Source: Oscillospiraceae bacterium (GTDB taxonomy: Bacteria > Bacillota > Clostridia > Oscillospirales > Oscillospiraceae). Taken from it: a stretch of DNA of 64,000 nucleotides. The first letter of the stretch is position 1, and every line of letters begins with the position of its first letter. A program made the position numbers and the translations under genes. Positions 45,159 through 57,137 of the stretch are shown here, piece after piece. The notes beneath the pieces are model-generated. The model was not told the origin of the DNA, did no database searches, and was given only the letters and a program-made list of their open reading frames with translations. The DNA lies in assembly GCA_902761055.1 (NCBI GenBank), contig CACWIS010000001.1:62001-126000 (forward strand), in the 5' to 3' direction.

Positions 45159-46190
45159 TCAGCCCTTGAGCTGCCGTTTGCGGTAGAAGTTCATCATGCC
45201 GTCCTGCATGTCCTCGAGATGCTTGAGCATTTTGCCCGCGCCGTAGGCCGCGCAGGAGACGGCGTCGTCCACGACGACGGTACGGATCCCGGTGCTGCGC
45301 TCGATCAGGCGGTCGATGCCGTAGATCAGGCTGCCGCCGCCGGACATCACGATGCCGTTGCGATCCAGGTCGCCGACGAGCTGAGGAGGCGTACGCTCCA
45401 GAACGTTGTGTACCGCCTCGAGGATGCGGTTCATCGGATCGACAAAGGCATCGATCAGATCGGACGAGGTGATCGAGACCGTCTTGGGCAGGCCGTTGGT
45501 CAGGCTTCTGCCCTTGACCTCCTCCACGCCGACGTCCGGGCGCTGGATCACGCAGCCGATGCTGCGCTTGATCTCCTCGGCCGTACCGAGACCGACGAGC
45601 ATATTGTGCTTGCGGCGGATGTATTTGACGATCGCCTCGTCAAAGCTGGCGCCGGCGATCTTGATGGATTCGCATTCCACGACGCCTCCGGCGGAGACGA
45701 CGGCGATCTCGGTCGTGCCGCCGCCGATATCGATGATCAGATGACCGTCCGGCTTGGAGATATCGATCCCCGCGCCGAGTGCGGTGGCGACGGCTGTCTC
45801 AAGCAGATAAACCTTTCTGGCGCCCGCTTCGATCGCGGAGTCGATGACCGCGCGCTCCTCCACGCCGGAGATGCTGCTTGGGACGCAGGCAAGCACACAG
45901 GGCTTGAAGAAGCTGAAGGACGTGATACGGCCGATCAGTTCGCGCAGCATCTGAGCGCTCATCTCGTAATCGGAGATCACGCCGGCGCTGACGGGGTGGA
46001 TCGCTACGATGTTGGCCGGCGTACGGCCGAGCATCTTCTGCGCGTCCTGGCCGACCTTGAGGATCTTGCCCGTAAACTTATCGACGGCGACGACGGTCGG
46101 CTCGCGGAGCACGACGCCCTTGCCCTGCTCGAATACCAGGGTCGTGGAGGTCCCCATATCGATCGCCATATCTCTTTCGAAGATCACCAT
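45159..46190 (-). CDS. MreB-like actin homologue
   Basis: The 343-residue protein has the actin-fold phosphate motifs: IDMGTSTTLVFEQGKG near 10-25, a second phosphate loop IIDIGGGTTEIAVVS near 152-166 and the adenosine motif MSGGGSLIYGID. MreB/Mbl filaments guide cell-wall growth in rod-shaped cells. There is no mreC or mreD next to it, so it is probably an Mbl/MreBH-type paralogue; a definite choice needs a tree. Confidence 0.95.
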   Translation of the reverse strand: MVIFERDMAIDMGTSTTLVFEQGKGVVLREPTVVAVDKFTGKILKVGQDAQKMLGRTPANIVAIHPVSAGVISDYEMSAQMLRELIGRITSFSFFKPCVLACVPSSISGVEERAVIDSAIEAGARKVYLLETAVATALGAGIDISKPDGHLIIDIGGGTTEIAVVSAGGVVECESIKIAGASFDEAIVKYIRRKHNMLVGLGTAEEIKRSIGCVIQRPDVGVEEVKGRSLTNGLPKTVSITSSDLIDAFVDPMNRILEAVHNVLERTPPQLVGDLDRNGIVMSGGGSLIYGIDRLIERSTGIRTVVVDDAVSCAAYGAGKMLKHLEDMQDGMMNFYRKRQLKG

Positions 46191-46213
46191 ATTTCTTCAC
46201 CTCATGGTTTTGT

Positions 46214-46879
46214 TTATCTGCCGCTCCGCGCCAGCGTCAGGGCGCTGACTTCCGCGGCGCCCGCCGCGCGGAGGATCCGGGCGCATTCGCTGAGCGTCGA
46301 GCCCGTTGTAACGATATCGTCCACAAGCAAAACGCGCCTGCCGTGTACGCGCGCAGGATCCGTAACGGCGTAAACGCCGGAAACGTTCGCCCGGCGTTTT
46401 TCACGTGAGCCTGTCCCGGACTGGGGCGGATTGTCCCTTGTCTTTCTCAAGAGCGGCTCGCACGGGAGCCCGCGTATCGCGGCGACGCCCTCCGCAAGAA
46501 GCCGCGCCTGATCGTAGCCGCGGGAGCGCAGCCGCTTCCTGCCCAACGGCGCCCATGTGATAATATCGCAGGAAACTTCGTTTTCGTCAATACAATTTGC
46601 GAGAATTTCAGAATAATTTTTCGAATATGCCGAGCTGCCGCCGAATTTATAGCGCAGCAGCGAGCGGCGCACAGCGCCTTCGTAAAACAGCGGGGAGCAG
46701 CAGCGCCGGATGTACGGAAACTGCTGTGTCCTCTCTCCTCCCCGCGTCCAGGGCAGCGCGGCGCGGCAAGCTGCGCAGACAGTCCGCTCTCCGTCCTTTA
46801 AAAGCGCGCGGCAAAAAGGACAGCGCGGCGGAAAAAGAAGATCGAGCAGCTTATCCGTGATTCGCCTTTCAGATCGCAT
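46214..46879 (-). CDS. comF: ComF-family amidophosphoribosyltransferase-like protein
   Basis: The start is ATG 46879 (MRSERRITDKLLDLLFP). The 221-residue product has an N-terminal zinc finger (CPFC and CAAC near 20-40) and the PRPP-binding loop VLLVDDIVTTGSTL near residue 190. ComF proteins are needed for natural transformation, where they help load single-stranded DNA-handling factors. A comF gene alone does not prove competence. Confidence 0.92.
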   Translation of the reverse strand: MRSERRITDKLLDLLFPPRCPFCRALLKDGERTVCAACRAALPWTRGGERTQQFPYIRRCCSPLFYEGAVRRSLLRYKFGGSSAYSKNYSEILANCIDENEVSCDIITWAPLGRKRLRSRGYDQARLLAEGVAAIRGLPCEPLLRKTRDNPPQSGTGSREKRRANVSGVYAVTDPARVHGRRVLLVDDIVTTGSTLSECARILRAAGAAEVSALTLARSGR

Positions 46880-46909
46880 AAGGAAGCCCCTGTTTCTTTC
46901 TTTTTTGCC

Positions 46910-46938
46910 AGTATAGCACGGATCGGGGAATTCTTCAA
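46910..46938 (-). promoter_or_regulatory. Vegetative promoter for the comF-mreB-ispD-ispF operon
   Basis: Minus strand TTGAAG, 17 bases, TATACT, about 31 bases before the comF ATG. Confidence 0.82.
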
Positions 46939-46951
46939 CCGCATCAAAAGA

Positions 46952-46978
46952 CCGGGGCGCCCGCAAAAGGCGCCCCGG
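46952..46978 (-). terminator. Second terminator-like hairpin downstream of the recD2-MoxR operon
   Basis: CCGGGGCGCC / GGCGCCCCGG stem with a 7-base loop, followed on the minus strand by TCTTTTG. It lies between the first terminator at 47099 and the comF promoter. The 46980-47098 gap shows no gene I can support. Confidence 0.78.
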
Positions 46979-47098
46979 AGCAGGGACAGATCCCGATTTT
47001 ATTCTGCGGCAGCCGTTTTCTTCGCGGCGAATCCTCCGATCGATCCGGGCAGACCGTCAAAGCGGAACCGCGCGGCGTGGTCTGCGTGAGAAAGAACA

Positions 47099-47126
47099 CG
47101 GCACGGAGCTCTTCTCCCCCGTGCCG
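47099..47126 (-). terminator. Intrinsic terminator after the second MoxR ATPase gene
   Basis: CGGCACGG and CCGTGCCG with a 12-base loop, followed on the minus strand by TGTTCTTTCT, directly after the stop at 47133. Confidence 0.7.
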
Positions 47127-47132
47127 CGCAGT

Positions 47133-48764
47133 TTATCGGCCCAGGGAATCGCGCCTCTTGAGAATGTAGTCGTACCAGGCGAGATACTCCTCTCCGAGAC
47201 GCCCGACGAGCGCGCGGGCCTGCTCGCTCTTTGACGCAGAGAACACCAGACACTGCTGGGCAAGCTGATACTTTCTCGCCACAGAAAAGCGTGTAAGCTC
47301 CTCGTCGCTGTACTCGCCCAGCGCGGCGACCTCCTCGCGTGCCTTAAAGAAGCGGATAAAGGCCTCCGCCGTATCGCGTCCGACGATCGGCGCGAGCAGC
47401 GAAAAATCGTTTCCGGAGCTGTCCAGAGCCTTTGAGACCATCTCCCAGCGCCGCGGATCGGCGTGCCCCTCGGTTCCGGTGAAGGGCGTGCGGAGGTAGA
47501 GATCATTGTTTGCAAGGAACTCCATCACATAGGGGTTGATGCGGCTCCTGACGGCCCAGGGCATCCAGTTTTCGACCGTGGTGCGGATATAGATATGCGC
47601 AAAGCGGCCGAAAAGCGGCTCGGCGAGATCGTGAGCGGAGGTCGATTCGCTGCGGTCGTTGCCGGCCGCAACGATGCGCGCGTTGTCCGGCAGAGCCCAG
47701 CGGTTGTTGACAAAGCGCTCCAGCACGATCTTGAAGATGACGGACTGGGTCTGCTTGGTCGCGTTCGTCAGTTCGTCAAAGAACAGGATATGCAGCTCGC
47801 CGTCCTCGCACAAACGCTCGAGCTTGACAAGCCAAACCGGCTTGATATCCACGATCGTATCGCTCGACTCATTATAAACGGCGCGGCCGTTGATCGTCTC
47901 CGGGTTCTCGTTGACCAGCTCGATATCGAGCGCCTGCGGGTCAATCTGGCGGACGCGGTCGCTCTTGCCGTCGCCGGACAGACCGTGCAGGAACACGGGG
48001 ATGTTCGCCTTGACATAGGCGCGGATCAGATCGAGCTCGTCGTGCTCGGCGATGTGATAGGACGCGTTCTCCGGGAGGGCATCCTCCCCATCCTCGGTCA
48101 GCTCGTCGAGAAAACCGTTTTTCAGATAGTCCTCCGCGGCCGCGCGGTCCATACCGCCGAAAAGCGCCTGGCAGCAGAGCAGCAGGCCCAGCGCCTCGTC
48201 GTAGAGCCAGCGGAGGGGCCGGAATTCAAGAAAGACCGCCTCGCCCTCGACCACGGCGCTGCCGTCGTGGAGACGGACGTAGCCGCCCACGCCGCCGCCC
48301 TGCAGTTCAACGCGCACGATCTGCTTGCCGCCCAGCCGGTAGACCGGGACGCTCTGCCCGCCGATGCGGAGCCTTCGTCCGCTCTCTCGCAGCGCGCCGC
48401 GGGAGAATTCGCGTTCGGCCATGTCCCGCAGGCTCGCGTCGAGGAGCATCGCGGGATAGCTGCCGAACTCTGCCGTTACGACGCCGTTCTCGTTTTTGAC
48501 GCGGCGCAGCAGCTTCTCCTCGCCCTCATCAAGCAGCAGCGCGGGGCGCACCGCCGCCACGGCGCAGGCGCCGTCACGGCCGAAGCGGTCGACGAAGCCG
48601 TCTGCGAGATAATAGTTCACGCCGCCGTCGCTCTCACAGAAAAAACCGTCGTCCGGCGCGGTCAGCAGACAGAGGTCCGAGGCCGGCGCAGCCGTCCCAA
48701 CGCTCCGGAAGAGCGGGAGCGGCTTGTCAAATACCTGTTCATGTGATAAGAAAATCGATCTCAT
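47133..48764 (-). CDS. MoxR-like AAA+ ATPase with an unusual N-terminal domain
   Basis: The start is ATG 48764 (MRSIFLSHEQVFD), after AGAGGAGAAAG; a longer frame runs back into the VWA gene. The 543-residue product has Walker A GLSGDGKS at 261-268, Walker B LFFDELTN at 327-334 and an arginine-rich sensor region (GNDRSES). The first 220 residues are not found in ordinary MoxR proteins. The part near 40-78, with VNYYLADGFV and then VRPALLLDEG, resembles the DUF6273-type domain of Firmicutes surface proteins. It overlaps the VWA gene by 26 bases, so the two products are coupled. Confidence 0.85.
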   Translation of the reverse strand: MRSIFLSHEQVFDKPLPLFRSVGTAAPASDLCLLTAPDDGFFCESDGGVNYYLADGFVDRFGRDGACAVAAVRPALLLDEGEEKLLRRVKNENGVVTAEFGSYPAMLLDASLRDMAEREFSRGALRESGRRLRIGGQSVPVYRLGGKQIVRVELQGGGVGGYVRLHDGSAVVEGEAVFLEFRPLRWLYDEALGLLLCCQALFGGMDRAAAEDYLKNGFLDELTEDGEDALPENASYHIAEHDELDLIRAYVKANIPVFLHGLSGDGKSDRVRQIDPQALDIELVNENPETINGRAVYNESSDTIVDIKPVWLVKLERLCEDGELHILFFDELTNATKQTQSVIFKIVLERFVNNRWALPDNARIVAAGNDRSESTSAHDLAEPLFGRFAHIYIRTTVENWMPWAVRSRINPYVMEFLANNDLYLRTPFTGTEGHADPRRWEMVSKALDSSGNDFSLLAPIVGRDTAEAFIRFFKAREEVAALGEYSDEELTRFSVARKYQLAQQCLVFSASKSEQARALVGRLGEEYLAWYDYILKRRDSLGR

Positions 48765-49779
48765 GATTCTCTTTCTCCTCTGTCGGCCGGACGTACAGCA
48801 CGCGCCCGCCCTTTGGATGGATGACCGCGTTGCCGTAGACGACCCAGATCGCGTCGCAGCGCTGCTCGGGCATCTCGGCAAAGCCGTCGGTAAAGATGAT
48901 GCGGTTTTCGGCGTCTCCGGTAAAGGCTTCGATGGCCGCGTGAAAGTCGGTACCGCCTGCGCCGTCGAGCTTCAGGTTCTGGATATCCTCGTCGTTTCGC
49001 ACGTCCTGAAAGCCGTAGAAACGCGTGTCGAAACAGCCGACACGGACGACGGCATCCTGCCGCAGCAGGCCCTTGACGCCGCGCACGAAGGCGCGCAGCA
49101 GATCCGCGTCGACCGAGGCGCTCGTATCGAGCAGGATCTCGGCGTAGGAGACCGGATAGGCGCGGAACTCGTGCCGCAGAACGCCGTCGCGGATCGAAGT
49201 GCCAGGAAACCAGTCGAAGTCGAGCTGCATGCTCGGCTCGAGCAACTCCGCAAGCCCCGCCACCACGGCGGCAAGGCCCGGATCGTCGATCTCGCGCTTG
49301 CGCGCCTCGGAAGCGCCGCCGGCCTGCTGGCTCTTGCCTTTCGGTACCGGCTGATCCCGCACGATCTCGGGCGCATCATCCTCGCCCTCGTCGTTTCGCT
49401 CAAGCAGCAGCGCGTAGATCTCCTCCGCACTCTGCGGTCCGTCTCCCGGCGGCAGCGGAGCGTTCTCCGGGAGGTCAAAGCCGTCCGCCTTGAGCAGGGC
49501 GTTCACGGCCGCCTCGCTTGCCCGCTTCCACAGCCGCGGGTGTTTCCCCTTCCCGCGCGCGTGGTGCTCGAGATGGATATGCGCGATCTGCTGGGCGAAG
49601 ATAAACAGCTGCTGATCCGCCGTGAGATAGCGCATCAGTCTTTCGCTGTAGTAAACGCTGCGGCCGTCGTTGGCCGCCGTGCCGAGTCCCTCGGTCTCGC
49701 GGAACTCCGTCAGAGCGATCCTCGCGCTCCATTCGGGCCATCGCTCCGCAAGCTCGGCGCTGATCTTTCGCGTATCCAT
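48739..49779 (-). CDS. VWA-like protein with degenerate metallopeptidase-like N-terminus (DUF2201-type)
   Basis: The 346-residue protein has a C-terminal VWA-like domain with MIDAS DTSASVD at 218-224 and later GGTD and IIFTDG. The N-terminal part resembles the putative metallopeptidase domain that often precedes such VWA domains. Its expected HExxH reads QQIAH (63-67), followed by IHLEHH, so the first histidine and the glutamate are missing. A flexible, charged linker lies at about 105-165. It starts 4 bases after the recD2 stop and overlaps the MoxR gene downstream, forming a second VWA/MoxR pair in this window. Confidence 0.82.
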   Translation of the reverse strand: MDTRKISAELAERWPEWSARIALTEFRETEGLGTAANDGRSVYYSERLMRYLTADQQLFIFAQQIAHIHLEHHARGKGKHPRLWKRASEAAVNALLKADGFDLPENAPLPPGDGPQSAEEIYALLLERNDEGEDDAPEIVRDQPVPKGKSQQAGGASEARKREIDDPGLAAVVAGLAELLEPSMQLDFDWFPGTSIRDGVLRHEFRAYPVSYAEILLDTSASVDADLLRAFVRGVKGLLRQDAVVRVGCFDTRFYGFQDVRNDEDIQNLKLDGAGGTDFHAAIEAFTGDAENRIIFTDGFAEMPEQRCDAIWVVYGNAVIHPKGGRVLYVRPTEEKENHEIDFLIT

Positions 49780-49783
49780 CGCG

Positions 49784-52003
49784 CTACAGGCCGCAGGCCT
49801 TGCGGATCCGCACGCGCAGCGCGTTATAGCGACGCGATTGGCGTGCGTTGTCGATCATCTGATAGGCGATCTTCTCGTCTCCGACAAGGATCAGCAGCTC
49901 TCTCGCGCGGGTGACGGCGGTATAGAGGATATCACGCGCCATCAGCATCGGAGAGGCTGCGCACAGCGCGAGGATGACCGCGCGGTATTCGCTCCCCTGG
50001 GCTTTGTGGACCGTCATGGCCCAGGCGTGTTCCAGCTCCAGGAGCTGATCAAAGCCGTATACGGCGATCCGTCCGTCGAAGTCAAGGGTGAGCGTTTCCT
50101 GTTCCGGGTCGATCTGTCGGATGACGCCGATGTCCCCGTTGTAGATGCCGCTCCCCGCCGCGCTGTTGTCTGCGGTGCGCCAAAGTATATCGTAATTGTT
50201 GCGGATCTGCATGACGCGGTCTCCCTCCCGGAAGACGGCGCTGCCGAAGAGCTTTTCCTTTTTCTCTTTTGCGGGCGGGTTGAGCGCCTCCTGGAGATGA
50301 CGGTTGAGATTGACCGTGCCCAGCTCCCCCTTCCTCGTCGGAGAGAGGACCTGGATGTCCTCGCAGGGGATCTTCATCTTCTCCGGCAGACGCACGGCGC
50401 AAAGCTCCGTGATCGTCTCGACCGTGCTGGCGGCCTGCATACGCTTGAGACGGAAGAAGCCGCCCTCGTTGCGCGACAGATCGGGGTGCTCGCCCCGGTT
50501 GATGCTGTGCGCGTTGCGTATGATCAGGCTGCTGCTGTTCTGGCGAAAGATCTCGGTGAGCCGTACGGCCGGAACAGCCTCGCTGCGAAGAACAGCGGAG
50601 AACACATCTCCCGGGCCGACGGACGGGAGCTGATCCGCGTCGCCGACGAGGACGAGCCGCGCTTCGGGATCCATCGCCTCAAGCAGCGCGCTCATCAGCG
50701 TTATATCGACCATCGAGCATTCGTCAAGGATGACCGCGTCGCACTCCAGCGGTTCGCGCGCATTCTTGGTGAACTCGACGCTCTCCTCGTCCTCGGCAAA
50801 CTTCGCGCCGAGCAGGCGGTGGATCGTGGAGGCCTCGCAGCCGGTCAGTTCGGTCATGCGCTTGGCGGCGCGTCCGGTCGGCGCGGCAAGCAGCGTCTTG
50901 AGCCCGAGCCTGTCATAGAGAGCGAGGATCGCGCGGATCGAGGTCGTTTTGCCCGTGCCCGGCCCGCCGGTGATGACGACGAGCTGGTTTTCCAGCGCGA
51001 GCTGCAGCGTCTCGCGCTGCAGCGGGGCGTATCGGATGCCCTGCTTTGCCTCAAGGCCGTCCAGCAGCGCGGAAAAATCCATTCGGCTGGCGTATTTTCC
51101 CTGCGCGAGCGCGGCGATCCGCTCGGCGGTGAATCGCTCCGCCTCGTACAGGCGCGGCAGGTAACAGGCCTCGCAGCCCGCGATCCGCTCATAGCGGATG
51201 CGGCCGGAGCCGATCATGTCTCCCAGCACGATATCGACCGCCTCCGGCTCGATGCCGATGAGCTGCCCCGTCACGGCGGCGAGCTTTTCGCGCGGGATAA
51301 AGCAATGGCCGTTCCCGGCGTTGTATTCCAGCTCAAAGACCGCCGCCGCGGCGATCCGGCTCTCGCTCTGCAGCTCGATACCGAGCTCGAGCGCCATCTC
51401 GTCGGCCTCGGCGAAGCTGCCGCCGATGTGCGCGGAGGCAAGAATGTAGGGGTCGCCGCGAAGGATGTTCATGGCGTTGTCGCCGTAGAAGCGGTATAGC
51501 CGGATGGCCAGCACCGGGCGCAGACCGAAGGAGCAGACAAACTCCATCAGACGGCGCATGCCGGTCTGACGGCGGAAGGTCTCGGAGAATTGCGCCGCCT
51601 TCTGCGGACTGATGCCCTTGATCGTCGCGAGCTTATCCGGCGCGTTTTCCAGCACGTCCAGCGTTTTCTCCCCGAAGCGGTTGACGATCAGCAGCGCCGT
51701 GGCCGGACCGATGCCGCGCACCGCGCCGCCCGCAAGATAGTCGTAGATCGCCGGCGCGGTCGAAGGGAGCATGCGCTGGGCATATTCGGCCTTGAACTGC
51801 CGTCCGTGGACGCTGTGCGTCGTCCAGGCGCCCGAAAGGATCATCGACTCTCCCGCAGAGGCGTAGGGAAAGCAGCCGACGACCGTGACGAGCTCGCCGT
51901 TTTCATCGACGAGGCGAAGCACCGTATAGCCGTTCTCTTCGTTTTTATAAATGATCGAGTCGACCGTCCCGATCAGCTCGATCAGTTCGTTTTCCTGGTC
52001 CAT
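49784..52003 (-). CDS. recD2: RecD2-family ATP-dependent DNA helicase
   Basis: The 739-residue product has an N-terminal OB/HhH region typical of RecD2 (GIGPATALLIVNRFG near 95-110). It also has the helicase core with Walker A GGPGTGKTT near 334, Walker B DECSM, and the C-terminal UvrD-like block HKAQGSEY. RecD2 unwinds DNA 5' to 3' without RecBC and protects replication forks and mismatch repair in Firmicutes. It starts 10 bases after uvrA. Confidence 0.94.
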   Translation of the reverse strand: MDQENELIELIGTVDSIIYKNEENGYTVLRLVDENGELVTVVGCFPYASAGESMILSGAWTTHSVHGRQFKAEYAQRMLPSTAPAIYDYLAGGAVRGIGPATALLIVNRFGEKTLDVLENAPDKLATIKGISPQKAAQFSETFRRQTGMRRLMEFVCSFGLRPVLAIRLYRFYGDNAMNILRGDPYILASAHIGGSFAEADEMALELGIELQSESRIAAAAVFELEYNAGNGHCFIPREKLAAVTGQLIGIEPEAVDIVLGDMIGSGRIRYERIAGCEACYLPRLYEAERFTAERIAALAQGKYASRMDFSALLDGLEAKQGIRYAPLQRETLQLALENQLVVITGGPGTGKTTSIRAILALYDRLGLKTLLAAPTGRAAKRMTELTGCEASTIHRLLGAKFAEDEESVEFTKNAREPLECDAVILDECSMVDITLMSALLEAMDPEARLVLVGDADQLPSVGPGDVFSAVLRSEAVPAVRLTEIFRQNSSSLIIRNAHSINRGEHPDLSRNEGGFFRLKRMQAASTVETITELCAVRLPEKMKIPCEDIQVLSPTRKGELGTVNLNRHLQEALNPPAKEKKEKLFGSAVFREGDRVMQIRNNYDILWRTADNSAAGSGIYNGDIGVIRQIDPEQETLTLDFDGRIAVYGFDQLLELEHAWAMTVHKAQGSEYRAVILALCAASPMLMARDILYTAVTRARELLILVGDEKIAYQMIDNARQSRRYNALRVRIRKACGL

Positions 52004-52013
52004 TTCTTCAAGC

Positions 52014-54845
<2,832 letters not shown>

Positions 54846-54847
54846 GC

Positions 54848-55327
54848 CTACTCCTTCGTGATGTCCGCGGCGGCGGCCCGGACAAGGGCCATCAGATCGG
54901 CCGGCGAGAGCTCGACCTGCGAGCCGATCTTTCCGGCGCTGACGACGATCGTTTCCCGCTCCAGCGCGCTTCGGTCCAGGACGGTCCTGTACTGCTTCTT
55001 CATGCCGACAGGCGAACAGCCGCCGCGTACATAGCCCGTGAGGGCGTTGATCTCACTGACGTGAACCATCTCCATCGACTTCTCTCCCACCGCTTTGGCG
55101 GCGCGCTTGAGATCGAGCTCGCGAAGCACCGGGATGACAAAAACGTAAATGCTTTTGCTCGCACCGCGCGCGACAAGCGTTTTGAATACGCTCTCCGGCG
55201 GTTTTCCGATCAGGCCGGCGACCGTCGCGCCGTCCACGGCGGTATCGCCGTGCGGGTATTCATGCGGCATATAGCGGATCTTTTTCTGCTCGAGCATGCG
55301 CATGACGTTCGTTTTCTGATCTGCCAT
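54848..55327 (-). CDS. ybaK: YbaK/EbsC-family aminoacyl-tRNA deacylase
   Basis: The start is ATG 55327 ([12 protein letters not shown]), after GGGAGGGAACGG. The 159-residue protein has the YbaK core with VFKTLVARG (catalytic lysine of the family) and [14 protein letters not shown]. YbaK removes cysteine from mischarged Cys-tRNA-Pro. It is the first gene of ybaK-uvrA-recD2-VWA-MoxR. Confidence 0.94.
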   Translation of the reverse strand: MADQKTNVMRMLEQKKIRYMPHEYPHGDTAVDGATVAGLIGKPPESVFKTLVARGASKSIYVFVIPVLRELDLKRAAKAVGEKSMEMVHVSEINALTGYVRGGCSPVGMKKQYRTVLDRSALERETIVVSAGKIGSQVELSPADLMALVRAAAADITKE

Positions 55328-55362
55328 TTCCGTTCCCTCCCGCAGAATCATTCAGATATTTT

Positions 55363-55391
55363 ATTATATCGCAGATCATGCTTTCTTTCAA
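55363..55391 (-). promoter_or_regulatory. Vegetative promoter for ybaK-uvrA-recD2-VWA-MoxR
   Basis: Minus strand TTGAAA, 17 bases, TATAAT, with about 30 bases of leader. No LexA box could be recognised by eye next to it. Confidence 0.85.
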
Positions 55392-55413
55392 GCTGGAAAG
55401 AAGAAATAAAAAA

Positions 55414-55441
55414 TCCGGTCTTTCCACCGGGAAAGACCGGA
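55414..55441 (-). terminator. Intrinsic terminator of the arsR-P-ATPase operon
   Basis: TCCGGTCTTTCC and GGAAAGACCGGA, 4-base loop, followed on the minus strand by TTTTTTATTT, 16 bases beyond the TetR stop. Confidence 0.92.
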
Positions 55442-55456
55442 AACAGGCGGATCGCC

Positions 55457-56023
55457 TCACAGCTCTTTGGAATGATCGAAGCGCAGCAGCAGATTCTCCA
55501 CGCTGTTATCCAGTACGGTCAGGCACTGCTCGACCGTGACCTCGGCGGGGAGCTGCATGCCCAGATCGAGCCATTGCGAGATCACACCGACGACGCAGTT
55601 GGAATAAAACTCGACGACGAACTCGAAGTCGCGCCGGTCGATCTTCATATCGTGCGAGACGATGATCGCGAAGCTGCGGATGCAATTCTGCAGCTTCTGC
55701 TTGTAAAAGCGCAGCATGTAGGTGCGGTTCGGCGAGTTGTAGATGTTCAGCGCAAAATCGGCGTTGCGGATCAAATACTTGAAGAACATCGACACGTCCT
55801 CGCGCCAGCGCTCGTATTTGACCTCATGCGGCAGATTCTTCTCCGCGTCCGCCTCGAAGACCCACTCGAGCAGATCATAGACGTCGTCAAAATGGTAATA
55901 GAAGGTCTGCCGGTTCACGCCGCAGATCTCGACGAGATCCTTGACCGTGATCTTGTCGATCGGCTTGACCGCCATCATTTTTTTCAGCGCTGCGGCGAGC
56001 GCCTCTTTTGTGGAGGAAGACAT
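55457..56023 (-). CDS. TetR/AcrR-family transcriptional regulator
   Basis: The start is ATG 56023 (MSSSTKEALAAAL), one base after the HAD stop. The 188-residue protein has an N-terminal helix-turn-helix at about 22-50 (TVKDLVEICGVNRQTFYYHFDD, with YYHF typical of the family). Its C-terminal domain (FFKYLIRNADFALNIYN) resembles the DhaS-type ligand-binding domain. Being last in the metal operon, it might regulate this operon or act elsewhere. No operator could be assigned. Confidence 0.88.
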   Translation of the reverse strand: MSSSTKEALAAALKKMMAVKPIDKITVKDLVEICGVNRQTFYYHFDDVYDLLEWVFEADAEKNLPHEVKYERWREDVSMFFKYLIRNADFALNIYNSPNRTYMLRFYKQKLQNCIRSFAIIVSHDMKIDRRDFEFVVEFYSNCVVGVISQWLDLGMQLPAEVTVEQCLTVLDNSVENLLLRFDHSKEL

Positions 56024-56024
56024 A

Positions 56025-56615
56025 TCAGTCCCGGTCCTTTCTCTTCCCCTCGGCGTCAAGCGGCCAGGGGGAAAGCGTTTCTTTTTTCACGAGCCAGGCC
56101 TGCCGCGCGATGCGCGCAAGCGGCGCGTCGGAGAAAGAGTCGGAGTAAAACGCGTCGATCTGCCCGTCGGGAAAAGCCTCGCGGAAGCGTTTGACCTTTT
56201 CCGCGTCGTGACAGTTTTCGCCCTCGATCCTTCCGCTGTGCATGTCCATGCGGGTGCCGAGCAGCGCCACGCCGAGGCGACCGGTCGCCTCCCGCACCAA
56301 AAACTCGGGCGAGGCGGAGATGATCAGGTCGTCCTCTCTTTTCTGCGCGAGATACCATCTGCCGACGCCGGAGAAGCGCTCGTCCCAGAAGCGGCGTACC
56401 GTCTCTTCAGGATCGGGCAGATCGCATAGAAAAGCGAAGAGTTTTTCCTTCAGCTCCTTCGTGCTCACAGCACGACGCGCGTAACGCAGAGCGAAGCGGA
56501 CAATTTCTTCCGAGCGGCGCAGGACGGCGCGGGGATAATGCCGGAGGCAGTAGAAGAAAAAACAGAAGGAGCTGTCGGGGTAAAAGATCGTTTTGTCGAA
56601 ATCGTATACGTTCAT
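56025..56615 (-). CDS. HAD-superfamily phosphatase (SerB-like)
   Basis: The 196-residue product has the HAD motif I YDFDKT with nucleophile Asp5 and acid/base Asp7, a motif II region IISASPEFL, and motif III/IV as YSDSFSDAPL. It is the phosphoserine-phosphatase-like type with a helical cap. The small-molecule substrate is unknown. It lies 3 bases after the nitroreductase stop, in the metal-sensor operon. Confidence 0.88.
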   Translation of the reverse strand: MNVYDFDKTIFYPDSSFCFFFYCLRHYPRAVLRRSEEIVRFALRYARRAVSTKELKEKLFAFLCDLPDPEETVRRFWDERFSGVGRWYLAQKREDDLIISASPEFLVREATGRLGVALLGTRMDMHSGRIEGENCHDAEKVKRFREAFPDGQIDAFYSDSFSDAPLARIARQAWLVKKETLSPWPLDAEGKRKDRD

Positions 56616-56618
56616 GCC

Positions 56619-57137
56619 TTACAGCACATAGGTGACGTAGTCATCCTTGCGCGGCTTGATCGCCGGGGCCTCGGCAGGATAACCGAGGATGCAGTTGCCG
56701 ATCCCGCGGTATTCGCCCTTGATCCCCCACTTTTTCAGCAGCGCCTTCCCCTCGTCCGTATCAAAGACCTCTCTGGCGCGGTTGATCCAGCAGGAGCCGA
56801 GACCGATCGCCTTTGCGGCGTTCATCAGATTTCCGAGGACGAGGCTGCCGTCCTCAACGGCGTAGGGACTGGAAGCTCTCGCCAGAACGATGAGGACCGT
56901 CGGAGCGCCGTAGAAGGGATCGCTCGAAACGCCGAGCACGGCCGCGTTCATGGCGGAGAGCAGGTCGCGCGTCTCTTTGTCCTGCACCGCGACGATGATC
57001 GCAGACTGTCCGTTTTTGCCGGAGGCGGCGCACATGCCGGCCTCGATCACGGCGTCGAGCTCCGCGCGCGTGATCTGCTCGGGTCTGTATCTTCTGATGC
57101 TTCTTCTTTCCAGGATCGCTTTGAGTGCGTCATTCAT
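56619..57137 (-). CDS. Nitroreductase-family flavoprotein
   Basis: The 172-residue product has the FMN-binding start ILERRSIRRYRPEQI and the dimer-forming C-terminal region with GLGSCWINRA. The family uses NAD(P)H to reduce nitro compounds, quinones or flavins. It overlaps the ATPase gene by 8 bases, so it is translated with it. The substrate cannot be read from sequence. Confidence 0.92.
   Translation of the reverse strand: MNDALKAILERRSIRRYRPEQITRAELDAVIEAGMCAASGKNGQSAIIVAVQDKETRDLLSAMNAAVLGVSSDPFYGAPTVLIVLARASSPYAVEDGSLVLGNLMNAAKAIGLGSCWINRAREVFDTDEGKALLKKWGIKGEYRGIGNCILGYPAEAPAIKPRKDDYVTYVL

Noticed and set aside
46999..47253. An 84-residue minus-strand open frame between comF and the second MoxR gene
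   Set aside because: It spans the terminator hairpin at 47099-47126, has no ribosome binding site and no likeness to a known protein.
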